Assembly (NCBI GenBank): GCA_002104905.1
Contig: MCFE01000640.1
Location: 1-50,671, forward strand
Length of the DNA: 50,671 bases
From: Basidiobolus meristosporus CBS 931.73
Lineage: Eukaryota > Basidiobolomycota > Basidiobolomycetes > Basidiobolales > Basidiobolaceae
Direction: 5' to 3'
Part shown: in pieces, positions 9,697 through 19,470 of the stretch
How the letters are laid out: each line of letters opens with the position of its first letter
Numbering within the stretch: position 1 is the first letter of the stretch
The notes under the pieces: model-generated
What the model was told of the DNA's origin: nothing
Databases searched by the model: none
The model's input: the letters and a program-made list of their open reading frames with translations, nothing else
Translations under genes and position numbers: made by a program

Positions 9697-11451
9697 TTAT
9701 ACGGGAGCTTGGCAACCGAATGGTGAAGCCGCTCCTTGCCGGCTAAATCCTTGAATGATCCCTTGCACACTGGAGTATATACCAAGTCCAGCAGTTACAA
9801 GAGCAGCCAAGAAGAAGAGGAAGTTGAATAGTTTGATGTACCATTGAGGCAATAGGCCGCGACGCCAGCGTGAGAGATCACGCCATGTATCCACTCGATG
9901 AGTGGCCCCGGTGGCTACGTCGAAAGGTTTATCGCCCTTGGTGGCGTCAACTTGTATTTGGAAACCGAGCATAAGGATCGGTGGGAACGTGTAGGTGAAC
10001 TGGAGGATACAGACCGCCGCCACCAGACCAGACACATTACTAAATTGAGGGATGGAACTTGCAATCACATATGCCACGACCCAATAGGCGACAACCAAGA
10101 CAGTCCATAACATTCTTCCAGCGCGAGAACTCATCTCGGGGCCTTTCAGCAAGTCCAACACAACATTCTGATAGATGACTTTGATTCCGATGTTTCCGTA
10201 CAACCCGGCAGCAATCAGGGCCGACACCAAGGAGAGGATGTTGGTGGCCGTTTGCCAGGCGTAGCTGGAGATCCCTTGGTTTCCTGGGTTGATGGTGAAC
10301 TGACCCTGGAAGTGGTAGACGAAGACCCCGAAGAACATGTAACAGGAGAAAATGAGCACTTGGGCGCAGGCCATTCCCTTCCAGAAGTCCATGGGGCGTC
10401 TCATCTCAGACATGAACTCAATGAACATCATTGCTCCGCCATAAGAGTACACGATCTGCATGATGCCGACAATCTGCGAGTTCAACGACCCGTGGATGAA
10501 CGCGTGGGTGATGACTGTGGTTCCCGAAACTCCATTTTGCTGATGGGCCACCGCATAGTTGGGTAGGGTGTGGGCAATCACCCCCATGGTCAACGCAATG
10601 ACCAGGAGGTTCAGCCAGACCGCGAAGTTCGCCAACCATCCGAGGTTTTTCAGCGAGCGGATCTGCCCGATGAACATCCCGGCGAACGCCCAAATCAAGG
10701 TCAGGACGCTGAAGCAAACTCGGTACTGGGAAATTTGGGCCAAACCCTGGCCGTTGCCCAAAATGATCACCGATACGTTGAACAGCAATTGGATGGTTTG
10801 TAAGATGTTCACCACGTGTTGGGCCCACTTGCCGAAGACCCGAAAGCTAAGCTCGCTGTAGGTCCGCACCGGATACTGCTCCGAATCCAGCTTCATGAAC
10901 ATCGTCCAAAGCTGCCATCCTGTATATGCGGCGGCCAACCCCATGAAGAAGAACATCAGAACGCCCGGAGCGTAGCCCAGCTGGGAAAAGGCCCACGGAG
11001 CAGAACTTGGACCAAGGATGTCGGTGGTGATCAGATAAAACACCGCCTGCCAAGAGGCAGATCGCAGTGCACGCTGTGCCTGAAGCTTGTCTGCGTCCAA
11101 GTCCCAGCCAAGAATCTGGGGTGCACTTGTGGCAGGGTCTGGGTTCGTTTCCATGTCTTGATCGGTTTTTAGGTGCGAGGCACCTCCACTTTTGGCGCCA
11201 TTTCGGTCTCTCCATCTGTCGTTCTCCCGTTTGACTGTCGCCCAATGAAGGTATGCCTCAAGTGGGACTTCGTCTTTGCAACTGTAGGGAGACATTCCAA
11301 GGCCTCTCTCCACGGGTGTTAGGGAGTTTTTGGCCGACTTTTCCTCCTGGCCATGGGCGGACTCGTGATGTGGGCGATGATGCAAAGATTCATGATGCAG
11401 GCGAGGATCGCTTCCCTCTAAAGCTAGGGCGACGGGTGCTGTGTATGCCAT
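9697..11451 (-). CDS. Amino-acid permease, AAAP / Aa_trans family (584 aa)
   Basis: A membrane transporter of the amino acid/auxin permease family; fungal relatives are proton-coupled neutral or aromatic amino-acid permeases. The hydrophilic N-terminus (about 1-140, His- and Asp/Glu-rich) precedes roughly eleven hydrophobic segments. Family signatures include TDILGPSSAPWAFSQLGYAP (TM1), RVFGKWAQHVVNILQTIQLL, GNGQGLAQI and MQIVYSYGGAMMFIEFMSEM. The frame is open further upstream to 11625, but I chose the ATG at 11451 (MAYTAPVALAL). It is the first ATG downstream of a TATA box at 11481-11488, and the longer form would start upstream of that box. Substrate is not determinable from sequence. No break is seen. 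Confidence 0.87.
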   Translation of the reverse strand: MAYTAPVALALEGSDPRLHHESLHHRPHHESAHGQEEKSAKNSLTPVERGLGMSPYSCKDEVPLEAYLHWATVKRENDRWRDRNGAKSGGASHLKTDQDMETNPDPATSAPQILGWDLDADKLQAQRALRSASWQAVFYLITTDILGPSSAPWAFSQLGYAPGVLMFFFMGLAAAYTGWQLWTMFMKLDSEQYPVRTYSELSFRVFGKWAQHVVNILQTIQLLFNVSVIILGNGQGLAQISQYRVCFSVLTLIWAFAGMFIGQIRSLKNLGWLANFAVWLNLLVIALTMGVIAHTLPNYAVAHQQNGVSGTTVITHAFIHGSLNSQIVGIMQIVYSYGGAMMFIEFMSEMRRPMDFWKGMACAQVLIFSCYMFFGVFVYHFQGQFTINPGNQGISSYAWQTATNILSLVSALIAAGLYGNIGIKVIYQNVVLDLLKGPEMSSRAGRMLWTVLVVAYWVVAYVIASSIPQFSNVSGLVAAVCILQFTYTFPPILMLGFQIQVDATKGDKPFDVATGATHRVDTWRDLSRWRRGLLPQWYIKLFNFLFFLAALVTAGLGIYSSVQGIIQGFSRQGAASPFGCQAPV

Positions 11452-11480
11452 TGTTGGGGAAACTCTTGAAACAGCGTGGC

Positions 11481-11488
11481 TTTTATAG
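11481..11488 (-). promoter_or_regulatory. TATA box of the permease gene
   Basis: Minus-strand CTATAAAA only 30 bp before the preferred ATG, implying a very short 5' UTR and deciding the start at 11451. Confidence 0.65.
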
Positions 11489-12705
11489 TTCCTACTCTCG
11501 GTCTGGAACTCCAAACCTGGAATCATTTGACAGAAATGGCGATCGAAGCAACTGACCGCAGAGAAGAACCTTCCTACAAATCGGTTTCCATGACTCACCT
11601 GACCTGCCATAAATGGTAAGCCCAATAGGACAGCACATGATGTACCAACACCTAGTACAAATCAAGGTGATCTGGGTGACAAATGGGAATGATCGTGAAC
11701 TTTGTGGTCCATTGGGTTGTGCTGCTTTATGGAACTGAATATCAGAAACTCTCGGGTTCAGATATTCCTTGATTTATCCATGTCTTAGGCGTCTGCTAGT
11801 CTTTCCAGAACACCATTTTACTCGTTGGTAACTACGTTGAGTGGGCCCACCTCACCCAATTTCGCTCCAGAAGCAATACTAGTCTCGCTGATCATGCAAG
11901 GTCTGTGCTAGTCATACAAGGAGTTGTGCCTAACCACGAGTAACTAGCTTTGAATGTTGAGAATCTCCATCGAATATGACTCAACATCACAATCACGCCA
12001 TTCTAACTCGGAATCCAATCAAAGCCAACCTTTATGATGACTGATATCCCAAACATTCCCAAGTCCTCTATCTAATATAATATTCAGCTACCTCATAAGG
12101 AATGCCCTTGTCTCGTTATGCCCCTGCTTGCTACCATGAAACCTTAGATATGCGGTAGCTAGCTGCCATCGCTCCTAAACTCAGATTCTGATACCTCCCC
12201 TGTTCGTCATTACTGGATGCCACAGGTTTTCAACGATAATCCATAGATAGCATTTAGTTGGTTGAACTACCAGAGCATCACCGGACAACATAAGGGATTA
12301 ATGCACTGTGGGAACGAAACGGGTCTCTGCACTCCCCAAATCAGTGGAGCTCGAAAGTTATCACTCGCGATAAGATTTCGCTTATCCGCTCATGTGACCC
12401 ATTACCAAATACTGTTGGTCACCCGTCGAATTTCTGGAAATAGTAATGAATAGAAAGTACTGCACTGCCCCGTGTTGTTGCCTATGCGCCACGCTTTGAA
12501 TAGCCGACCCCACGATACAACAGCATTCATTGGAAACACCTTCACATTTCCCAATTCGCCCACTCCCACGGAAATCCCGCATGTCACAATGGATTTTAAG
12601 AAGGCCCCTCAAGTCACACAGGAATCCGAGTGACTGGTAAGGAAAGGTATTAAATCCTTTATTCCCTCAAAAGAATGTTCGGATGAGGACAAATGAATGA
12701 TGCTG

Positions 12706-12773
12706 ATGGTAATGGTAATGGTAATGATATCGGTATCGGTATCGGTATTGATGTTGGTATTGGTATTGGTATA
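12706..12773. repeat. Hexanucleotide microsatellite (GGTAAT/GGTATC/GGTATT)
   Basis: About eleven 6-bp units of GGTAAT, GGTATC and GGTATT type lie just downstream of the frameshifted deacetylase. The equivalent place in copy B lacks the array. Confidence 0.85.
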
Positions 12774-12839
12774 GTGGTAATATGGGTCACAGCTATGGGT
12801 AACATCGAACTATGTATTAAAATCGACGGTAACCGGTCT

Positions 12840-13987
12840 TTAAGCAAAAATTAGATACGCGTTGATCGCTCCAATCACAATGGTCCAAAATGAGGGATCG
12901 AATGCTAGGGTGGATGAGCTTTGGCCAGGAATACCTCGCTTCTTCAACGACACTGGTGTGCTGGAGTCCGGGTCAGCACTACCGGACTCAGAGTCCGTGT
13001 CTGCGTCAGTGTCAGTAGTATCATCGGTGCTTTCTCCATCGTTGTTGTCATCAGGACTGGGAGTGCTTGTGTTGGGGTTAGGAGTGAGAGTGCTGGTGCC
13101 CGAGGGCATGGCCGTGTTCTGGTAAGGTGCCAGGTTGGCACATTCGTAAGCAAGGACAAAGTGGAAGCTGTATTGATCCAAGAGCTGGGCAATGGCCGGC
13201 GTTTGTTTAACCGTATCGATGTATAGGTCATGCTGCAGGGAGATGAACCCCGGTCGTTGTGAGCATTCAGTTCCGTCCCGTTGATAATCGCCGACTTGAA
13301 TGAGTCCAGAATCAGGCTGGCGCTTTCATTCTTGTCCGATATATCCCAGTCCAGAGTGTCCATGTTCCACAAAAGGGTGTGATATCCCATGGCCTTGAAG
13401 ATCGCTTTGACACGATCATCAGCCTCGCCATAGGGTGGGCGGATGTATGCCGGCACTGCCCCAGTGATGTTGAGAAGCGCGTTCTCAGTGGCCTTGACCT
13501 CGGCCACAATCTGCTCAGTGGACAGGGACATCAAATGAGGATGAGACCATGTGTGCGAGGCGATCTGGTGCCCCTCGTCGTAGGCCCTTTTGACCACATC
13601 CGGATACTGAACTGCATTCGAGCCGATTATTTGGAAGGTGGCTTTCACGTTGGCCGAGGCAAGGATGTCCAGCAATTCCGAAGTGTATTGGGATGGTCCA
13701 TCGTCAAACGTCAATGCCCACTGACCGGTCTGGCAACCATAGATATCATCAGCCAACGGACAGTTGCCACAGGTTTCCCAACAGTTCTCACAGTCACCAG
13801 GCCCACACTGAGAATCCGGACAGGTTCCTGAGCCTACTGGTCTGGGGGCGGTGTCCGGAACACTGGAAAGGTCGTACTGGCTAACCCATGCTGGGTCGAT
13901 GGTGGCAAGAGCGGAAGGCCCGGCATCTTGTGCACTTGCCAAGCCGAAAAGGAACAAGGCTGTGAACGAGGCGGACTGAATATGCAT
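12840..13987 (-). pseudogene. Chitin deacetylase copy A, disrupted by a 1-bp deletion
   Basis: Almost identical to the intact copy at 15382-16554: signal peptide MHIQSASFTALFLFGLASAQ, Cys-rich N-terminal segment, then NodB motifs TFDDGP, HTWSHP, RPPYG and DTLDWD. Near 13251 one base is missing compared with copy B (CCCCGGTCG against CCCCAGGTCA). The frame therefore leaves the family sequence just before the last motif (LQHD), and the remaining original frame continues to the stop at 12840, including the hydrophobic tail. The shifted frame ends at 12944. Loss of the last motif and of the membrane-anchor signal should inactivate it. A sequencing error at this single base is possible. Confidence 0.8.
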
Positions 13988-14075
13988 TAGAATGGGAGTG
14001 GGAATGGGAATGGAATGGAAATAGGAATGTGACTGATAACGAGATGGCTATTTGGATGGAATGGCCTTGCCAGCT

Positions 14076-14085
14076 ACTTATACTA
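14076..14085 (-). promoter_or_regulatory. TATA-like element of deacetylase copy A
   Basis: Minus-strand TAGTATAAGT about 90 bp before the ATG; the intervening leader is a run of CCATTC/CCCATT hexamers. Copy B has the same arrangement at 16644-16653. Confidence 0.5.
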
Positions 14086-14179
14086 CTCCGCTTACCGTGT
14101 AGGGCTTGGGGCATTCCCACTCGTAAGTGGATGTCACAGTCGTTGGCCGGAACGACAGCAATCAAGTGATGACTCAGGT

Positions 14180-15381
14180 ATTTTTGGCATCACTTTATTT
14201 ATGGCAAGCACTTAGCCTAAGGAAGCCATAACGTTCCACCACATATATCGTTTGCAGATGTCTATGGTTTTGATTCAGGAGGGGAATATCAGCATCTGGA
14301 TTTATTCCCTTTTATGGTATCCTAGGGGGCCAAACCGCCTCCTAATGAAAAATCAACGTGCAGTACAGGCTTGTACGAAGGCAGTTGGTTAGGACTCCAT
14401 AAAGTGGGAGATTCGATCAGATTCATTGATTGTATATCAGCCATGTGTCAATCCATAATAGATCGACAAAATGGAGCCTTGTGGCTTATGATCAAGTCGG
14501 TGCTTTGGTGAGTAGCACTTACCCCGGTATCTAAAATTGTTGCCAGCTGTACTTTCCTCAGAGGGGTTTTTTAGCTGTGGGGTGGCATTTCAAACCTTAT
14601 ATATACAGGGTTTTAGCCGACTTATGAATCGGAATGAGGGGTTCTGTAGTGCTTATCATTACCCAGAACAAATTACGATGATCTTTGTGATATATAGGAA
14701 TGATCATGCACTTGGTTGACCATTGGGCCGCATGCTTAATGGAAACGATCAACAGAAACTCTTGCAGTGAGATATTCCTGGAGTAATTATGTCTAAAGCA
14801 TGTCTGGAGGGCTTTCCAGAACATCGACCCACATGCTCATAATCATCGCTGTCATACGACTCTTATTGTGGTGTACCACTTTTCTCCTAAATAGCTTGAA
14901 TGCGCAATCCGTTCCGGCAGTGGCAATAGCTTTACTGATCGTTTGGGGCTTCCGCTGGTCATATTCTGAGCAATTATCTCTTATGTGACATTGAGAATCG
15001 CCTTCGAGTATAGAGACAAGTGGCCGTTGTATGCTACAAACCTAGTTTTACGCATATCGAACTAGGAATGCGACTTGACCAACAGACACCATTGACGTAA
15101 TATATGATGAATAAAGGGAACCACGTAATCCTATGTTGTTGATTGTTAACTATACTGAGGATCATGGTACCAACCAGTATTGTGCTTTCCTACGGAGATA
15201 TTGAAGGCACATCAAGTCACAAAGGAATCCAGGTGACTGATAAGGGGAAGTTAAGTAGATGAAACTTTATTCTCCCAAAATAATGATTGGATCATGACAG
15301 ACGATAGATGGGAACCAAAATGGTGAAATGCTAACATAGAGCATAATTATGGGTAACCTCGATATCGGATGGTAACGAGCC
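14180..15381. other. Intergenic region between the two deacetylase copies
   Basis: No supported gene. It holds the upstream region of copy A (to about 14560) and the left, more diverged flank of duplication copy B (from about 14660). Confidence 0.55.
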
Positions 15382-16554
15382 CTAAGCAAACATCAGGTAT
15401 CCGTTGATCACCCCAATCACAATGGTCCAAAACGAGGGATCGAATGTCAGGGTGGATGAGCTTTGACCAGGAATACCTCGCTTCTTCAACAACACTGGTA
15501 TGCCAGAGTCAGGTTCAGTACTATCGGACTCCGTGTCTGTGTCTGTGTCTGCGTCAGTGTCAGTGTCAGTGTCAGTGTCAGTAGTATCATCGGTGCTGTC
15601 TCCATCGTTGTTGTCATCAGGACTGGGAGTGCTTGCGCTGGGGTTAGGAGTGAGAGTGCTGGTGCCCGAGGGCATGGCCGTGTTCTGGTAAGGTGCCAGG
15701 TTGGCACATTCGTAAGCAAGGACAAAGTGGAAGCTGTATTGATCCAAGAGCTGGGCAATGGCCGGTGTTTGTCTGACAGTGTCGATGTATAGGTCATGCT
15801 GCAGAGAGATGAACCCCAGGTCATTGTGAGCATTCAGCTCCGTCCCGCTGACAATCGCCGACTTGAATGAGTCCAGAATCAGGCTGGCGCTTTCGTTCTT
15901 GTCCGATATATCCCAGTCCAGAGTGTCCATGTTCCACAAAAGGGTGTGATATCCCATGGCCTTGAAGATCGCTTTGACACGATCATCAGCCTCGCCATAG
16001 GGTGGGCGGATGTATGCCGGCACTGCCCCAGTGATGTTGAGAAGCGCGTTCTCAGTGGCCTTGACCTCGGCCACAATCTGCTCAGTGGACAGGGACATCA
16101 AATGAGGATGAGACCATGTGTGCGAGGCGATCTGGTGCCCCTCGTCGTAGGCCCTTTTGACCACATCCGGATACTGAACTGCATTCGAGCCGATTATTTG
16201 GAAGGTGGCTTTCACGTTGGCCGAGGCAAGGATGTCCAGCAATTCCGAAGTGTATTGGGATGGTCCATCGTCAAACGTCAATGCCCACTGACCGGTCTGG
16301 CAACCATAGATATCATCAGCCAACGGACAGTTGCCACAGGTTTCCCAACAGTTCTCACAGTCACCAGGCCCACATTGAGAATTCGGACAGGTGCCTGAGC
16401 CTACTGGTCTGGGGGCGGTGTCCGGAACACTGGAAAGGTCGTACTGGCTAACCCATGCTGGGTCGATGGTGGCAAGAGCGGAAGGCCCGGCATCTTGTGC
16501 ACTTGCCAAGCCGAAAAGGAACATGGCTGTGAACGAGGCGGACTGAATATGCAT
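15382..16554 (-). CDS. Chitin deacetylase (polysaccharide deacetylase / CE4), secreted and probably GPI-anchored
   Basis: Predicted to remove acetyl groups from chitin, giving chitosan in the wall. Signal peptide 1-19; Cys-rich stretch about 56-85 (seven or eight Cys). The NodB/CE4 catalytic domain has motif 1 TFDDGP (93-98, metal Asp pair), motif 2 HTWSHP (145-150, metal His), motif 3 RPPYG (183-187), motif 4 DTLDWD (210-215) and motif 5 LQHD (251-254). A Ser/Thr/Asp-rich spacer contains a Thr-Asp dipeptide run (about 325-341) that is longer than in copy A. The tail ends in small residues followed by about 20 hydrophobic ones, typical of a GPI signal. At 390 aa it is family-typical. The duplicate at 12840-13987 is frameshifted, so this is the likely working copy. 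Confidence 0.9.
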   Translation of the reverse strand: MHIQSASFTAMFLFGLASAQDAGPSALATIDPAWVSQYDLSSVPDTAPRPVGSGTCPNSQCGPGDCENCWETCGNCPLADDIYGCQTGQWALTFDDGPSQYTSELLDILASANVKATFQIIGSNAVQYPDVVKRAYDEGHQIASHTWSHPHLMSLSTEQIVAEVKATENALLNITGAVPAYIRPPYGEADDRVKAIFKAMGYHTLLWNMDTLDWDISDKNESASLILDSFKSAIVSGTELNAHNDLGFISLQHDLYIDTVRQTPAIAQLLDQYSFHFVLAYECANLAPYQNTAMPSGTSTLTPNPSASTPSPDDNNDGDSTDDTTDTDTDTDTDADTDTDTESDSTEPDSGIPVLLKKRGIPGQSSSTLTFDPSFWTIVIGVINGYLMFA

Positions 16555-16643
16555 TAGAATGGGAGTGGGAATGGGAATGGGAATGGAAATAGGAATGTGA
16601 CTGATAACGAGATGGCTATTTGGATGGAATGGCCTTGCCAGCT

Positions 16644-16653
16644 ACTTATACTA
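16644..16653 (-). promoter_or_regulatory. TATA-like element of deacetylase copy B
   Basis: Minus-strand TAGTATAAGT, 90 bp before the ATG, with a CCATTC-type hexamer leader as in copy A. Confidence 0.5.
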
Positions 16654-16739
16654 CTCGGCTTACCGTGTAGGGCTTGGGGCATTCCCACTCGTAAGTGGAT
16701 GTCACAGTCGTTGGCCGGAACAACAGCAATCAAGTGATG

Positions 16740-17321
16740 ACTCAGGTATTTTTGGCATCACTTTATTTATGGCAAGCACTTAGCCTAAGGAAGCCATAAC
16801 GTTCCACCACATATATCGTTTGCAGATGTCTATGGTTTCGATTCGGAGGGGAATATCAGCATCTGGATTAATTCCCTTTTATGGATTTCAGGAGAGATGC
16901 ACCAAGGTCATAGCTTGTTTTGGGCAAACTATTCCCCAGTGTGTAGTATCGGTTTGTATATGGTCAGTTGATTAAAACTCTGTGTAAAGTGAGAGACAAA
17001 ATCAGTTTCATTGATTGTATCTCAGCCAAGTATCGACCCATAATGAATCTCCAAAACAAAGCCTTATTGCAGATAACCGGAACACCGCTGGATGACAAGC
17101 AACTCACCCTAAATATGTGTGCATCACTATTCTTAGTCATTTTGCTAAAAATAACTGGCGAAAACTGCTTAAAGTTAACCATCTTTTGGCCTATTCCTTG
17201 GCCGCTCAAGGTTAAAGTAAGAATACCCCCAGAATCAATATGGATCTAACTTATTTATGTATATAATATGTACATCGAAATTGACAGTATATACAGCATT
17301 GCGTATGGTGTACATAGAGAA
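16740..17321. other. Intergenic region between deacetylase B promoter and arrestin 3' end
   Basis: No supported gene. It contains the upstream region of deacetylase copy B and the diverged right edge of the duplication. Confidence 0.5.
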
Positions 17322-18323
17322 CTAATTGGAAGGAAGGTAATATGATGGAGGAGTATCGGAAGCTGATGGTAAAGTACAGTAAGAGGGGGGTAACTCTGCC
17401 AGTGTGTACATAGGGAGTTGATCCAACTCTGACTGGCCAATTGAGGCAACTATCTCGAGTGGAATGGTCAGTGTAGTGGAATCTTTCTGGCCGTTTTCTA
17501 ACTCCCAGTCGAAGCGCACTACCAGGTTGTGCATAACCTCCACAAGCGGGTTGATACAATGAAGGATAGCACTCTCTGGTATGGCCATGAGTAATGTCTT
17601 TGAGTGGTTGTTAGAGTTGAGTGGGGTGGAGGTGAAGCTAAGACGCTTCATATACTCCGCGACCGATACCCGCCTTTGGTCACTCCTGGATGGGATGTGG
17701 AAGTGTACATATTGTTTGAGTGTACAGGCAACATTGGTCACCTTCACCTCTGGATCGAGTGCCTCTCCTGATACCAGAACATCGAATTTCTCACCTGGAG
17801 TGTATTTTGTGGTTGGCAACATAACTTTGCAGGAGATCTTATTGGGGAGGCTCTGCTCGGTGGTGTTTTCGTCAGGAACCTCGTCCAATGTGTCGATGTT
17901 TCGCTGCACATGAATCGGGACTTTGGACTTCAATCCGGATCCGAGGAACGTGGTTTCAGCGATCGCTTTCAGAGTATACCGGATCTTTCCAAACTCCCCT
18001 CGGAATGATTCGGGGAGATCGTTCGGAACCAGAATCTCGAAGGGGAAGATGTGTCTGCCAGATAATGGGACCGCTTTCTGATGTTCGAATAGAGTGACCG
18101 AGAGGTCGATAATATTGCGACGAGTCTTTTTGATGCAACCGGGGAATTGCATCGACAACTTGCCATCAAAATTCAGGTACAACCGTTTGACCTTCAATAT
18201 GGTGCTGGAGTCGAAGGTGACTGTCCCGCGCAAGCTCATTCTCTGCTCCTCCAAGCCTAGATACGGGCTCGTATAGAGGGAGTCACTCTGCAATGTGATG
18301 CTGACTGATGATGATGAGAACAT
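17322..18323 (-). CDS. Alpha-arrestin-like adaptor (333 aa), paralogue 1
   Basis: Cytosolic adaptor of the arrestin-related family, which in fungi links membrane cargo to Nedd4/Rsp5-type ubiquitin ligases for endocytosis. The N-domain beta-sandwich (about 1-155) includes FPFEILVPNDLPESF and KIRYTLKAIAETTF. The C-domain (about 165-300) includes TPGEKFDVLVSGEALDPEVK. The tail has two PPxY-type ligands (ELPPSYC and PPSYYLP) expected to bind WW domains. It is compact compared with most yeast ARTs. The divergent paralogue at 19471 shares the opening MFSSSS and most of the core. A TATA box lies about 41 bp upstream. The cargo is unknown. Confidence 0.83.
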   Translation of the reverse strand: MFSSSSVSITLQSDSLYTSPYLGLEEQRMSLRGTVTFDSSTILKVKRLYLNFDGKLSMQFPGCIKKTRRNIIDLSVTLFEHQKAVPLSGRHIFPFEILVPNDLPESFRGEFGKIRYTLKAIAETTFLGSGLKSKVPIHVQRNIDTLDEVPDENTTEQSLPNKISCKVMLPTTKYTPGEKFDVLVSGEALDPEVKVTNVACTLKQYVHFHIPSRSDQRRVSVAEYMKRLSFTSTPLNSNNHSKTLLMAIPESAILHCINPLVEVMHNLVVRFDWELENGQKDSTTLTIPLEIVASIGQSELDQLPMYTLAELPPSYCTLPSASDTPPSYYLPSN

Positions 18324-18363
18324 CTTACCGAATGGTACGGCGTCTTAACCGCAAGGAGCCCCC

Positions 18364-18371
18364 TATTTATA
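18364..18371 (-). promoter_or_regulatory. TATA box of arrestin paralogue 1
   Basis: Minus-strand TATAAATA, about 41 bp before the ATG. Confidence 0.65.
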
Positions 18372-19411
18372 TGTGACTGGCAGCATAAGCACCACCCACA
18401 GATAGCTAGATTGTTATCAGACAATTAAAAAAATCAATAAAGAGGAAAATCAACATTGACTAATCAGCATTTATTGAGATAGAAAATTGCTCATTGTAGC
18501 TCATTAGCTTATTAGCCCATTTGCCGCAAGCTTGTTAATCGATCCGCATATCTAGCGAACCCACTAAGTAGGAGAGTTGACACCTATCTGGTTTCACAAT
18601 GGAAGCTTGGATTGATTAGTGCAGATGTATATATAGATGCAATCAGAGAGGTAACCAGAGAGGCAACCATTGTAATTCAGAAATTCCCAATTCTGCAATT
18701 TGGGGGGCATCATAGGAACGGTTGATTACCTTACCATATCAGGCCAATGAGGCTATCAAGTTAATAATTATCGAATGACCAAATCTACAATCCATGCTTG
18801 CTGATAACGGGATGCGTAGTTAACCATTGTTGTTATCTCAGGGACCGTGTAACTGCGTAATTAATCATTGTTGTTATCGTGTTACTGTGTATTTAATCGT
18901 GGTTGCGCTACAGATCGCTATCGTGCTTCGCCATAACAAGAAAGTGTATGATCACAACAATTGGCGCAAGGGCCAGATCATCATGATAAGTGGGCATGGA
19001 CGAGTGTCCGATCCAACCCTAAACCACGTTTTTTGCTAATCCGCAAAAATGATGATTTCACTGCTATATTTGGCAAGTATGCTATCTTTCCTATCTTCTG
19101 GATAACGGGAGCACCAAAGAGAGTAGCAAATCTTTTTTCCGGCAGTAGCAATAATTATCATTGCCATTTGGGGCCAATTCTAGCACCATTCGGTATCAAG
19201 ATGAAGTCATATCGATACTATGTGTACATGTTTCCAAAAATGCCAGGGAGTGTGTTTTCAAAAATCCGTTGAGTAATGTGCGTTATCGAGGGAACACCGT
19301 TTACTCTATGCTATCAGCTGCCTTCACAACAATCATTGATCCGGCAAAAGGCTATCGATATCATAGATATAGCTGATCTCTGATTCTGACTGCTTTATCG
19401 GAAAGCGAGAC
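18372..19411. other. Shared intergenic region of the divergent arrestin pair
   Basis: About 1.04 kb with no convincing gene, bounded by two outward-facing TATA boxes. A short direct repeat (TTAATCATTGTTGTTATC and variants) lies at about 18818-18900. It could hold shared regulatory sites. Confidence 0.55.
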
Positions 19412-19419
19412 TATATATT
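19412..19419 (+). promoter_or_regulatory. TATA box of arrestin paralogue 2
   Basis: TATATATT followed by GAGG, 52 bp before the ATG, the same word as upstream of the small secreted peptide gene. Confidence 0.65.
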
Positions 19420-19470
19420 GAGGCGGATCAGGGGTTAGTATCCCCCATCGACAGCATATCACAAACCATC

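Larger units (their letters stand above)
11640..14560. repeat. Tandem segmental duplication, copy A (chitin deacetylase unit)
   Basis: This block and about 14660-17110 are direct copies. Similarity is moderate in the left flank (around 11690 against 14695, and 12605 against 15205), nearly perfect from the deacetylase coding region through its promoter (12860-14320 against 15400-16880), then moderate again (14400-14500 against 16965-17070). Each copy carries one chitin deacetylase gene in the same orientation. Confidence 0.8.
14660..17110. repeat. Tandem segmental duplication, copy B (chitin deacetylase unit)
   Basis: Partner of 11640-14560, containing the intact deacetylase. Confidence 0.8.

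Noticed and set aside
10252-11172. Plus-strand frames overlapping the permease
   Set aside because: Antisense shadows of the conserved transporter; no independent support.
11452-11625. Longer permease start at 11625
   Set aside because: It lies upstream of the TATA box at 11481-11488.
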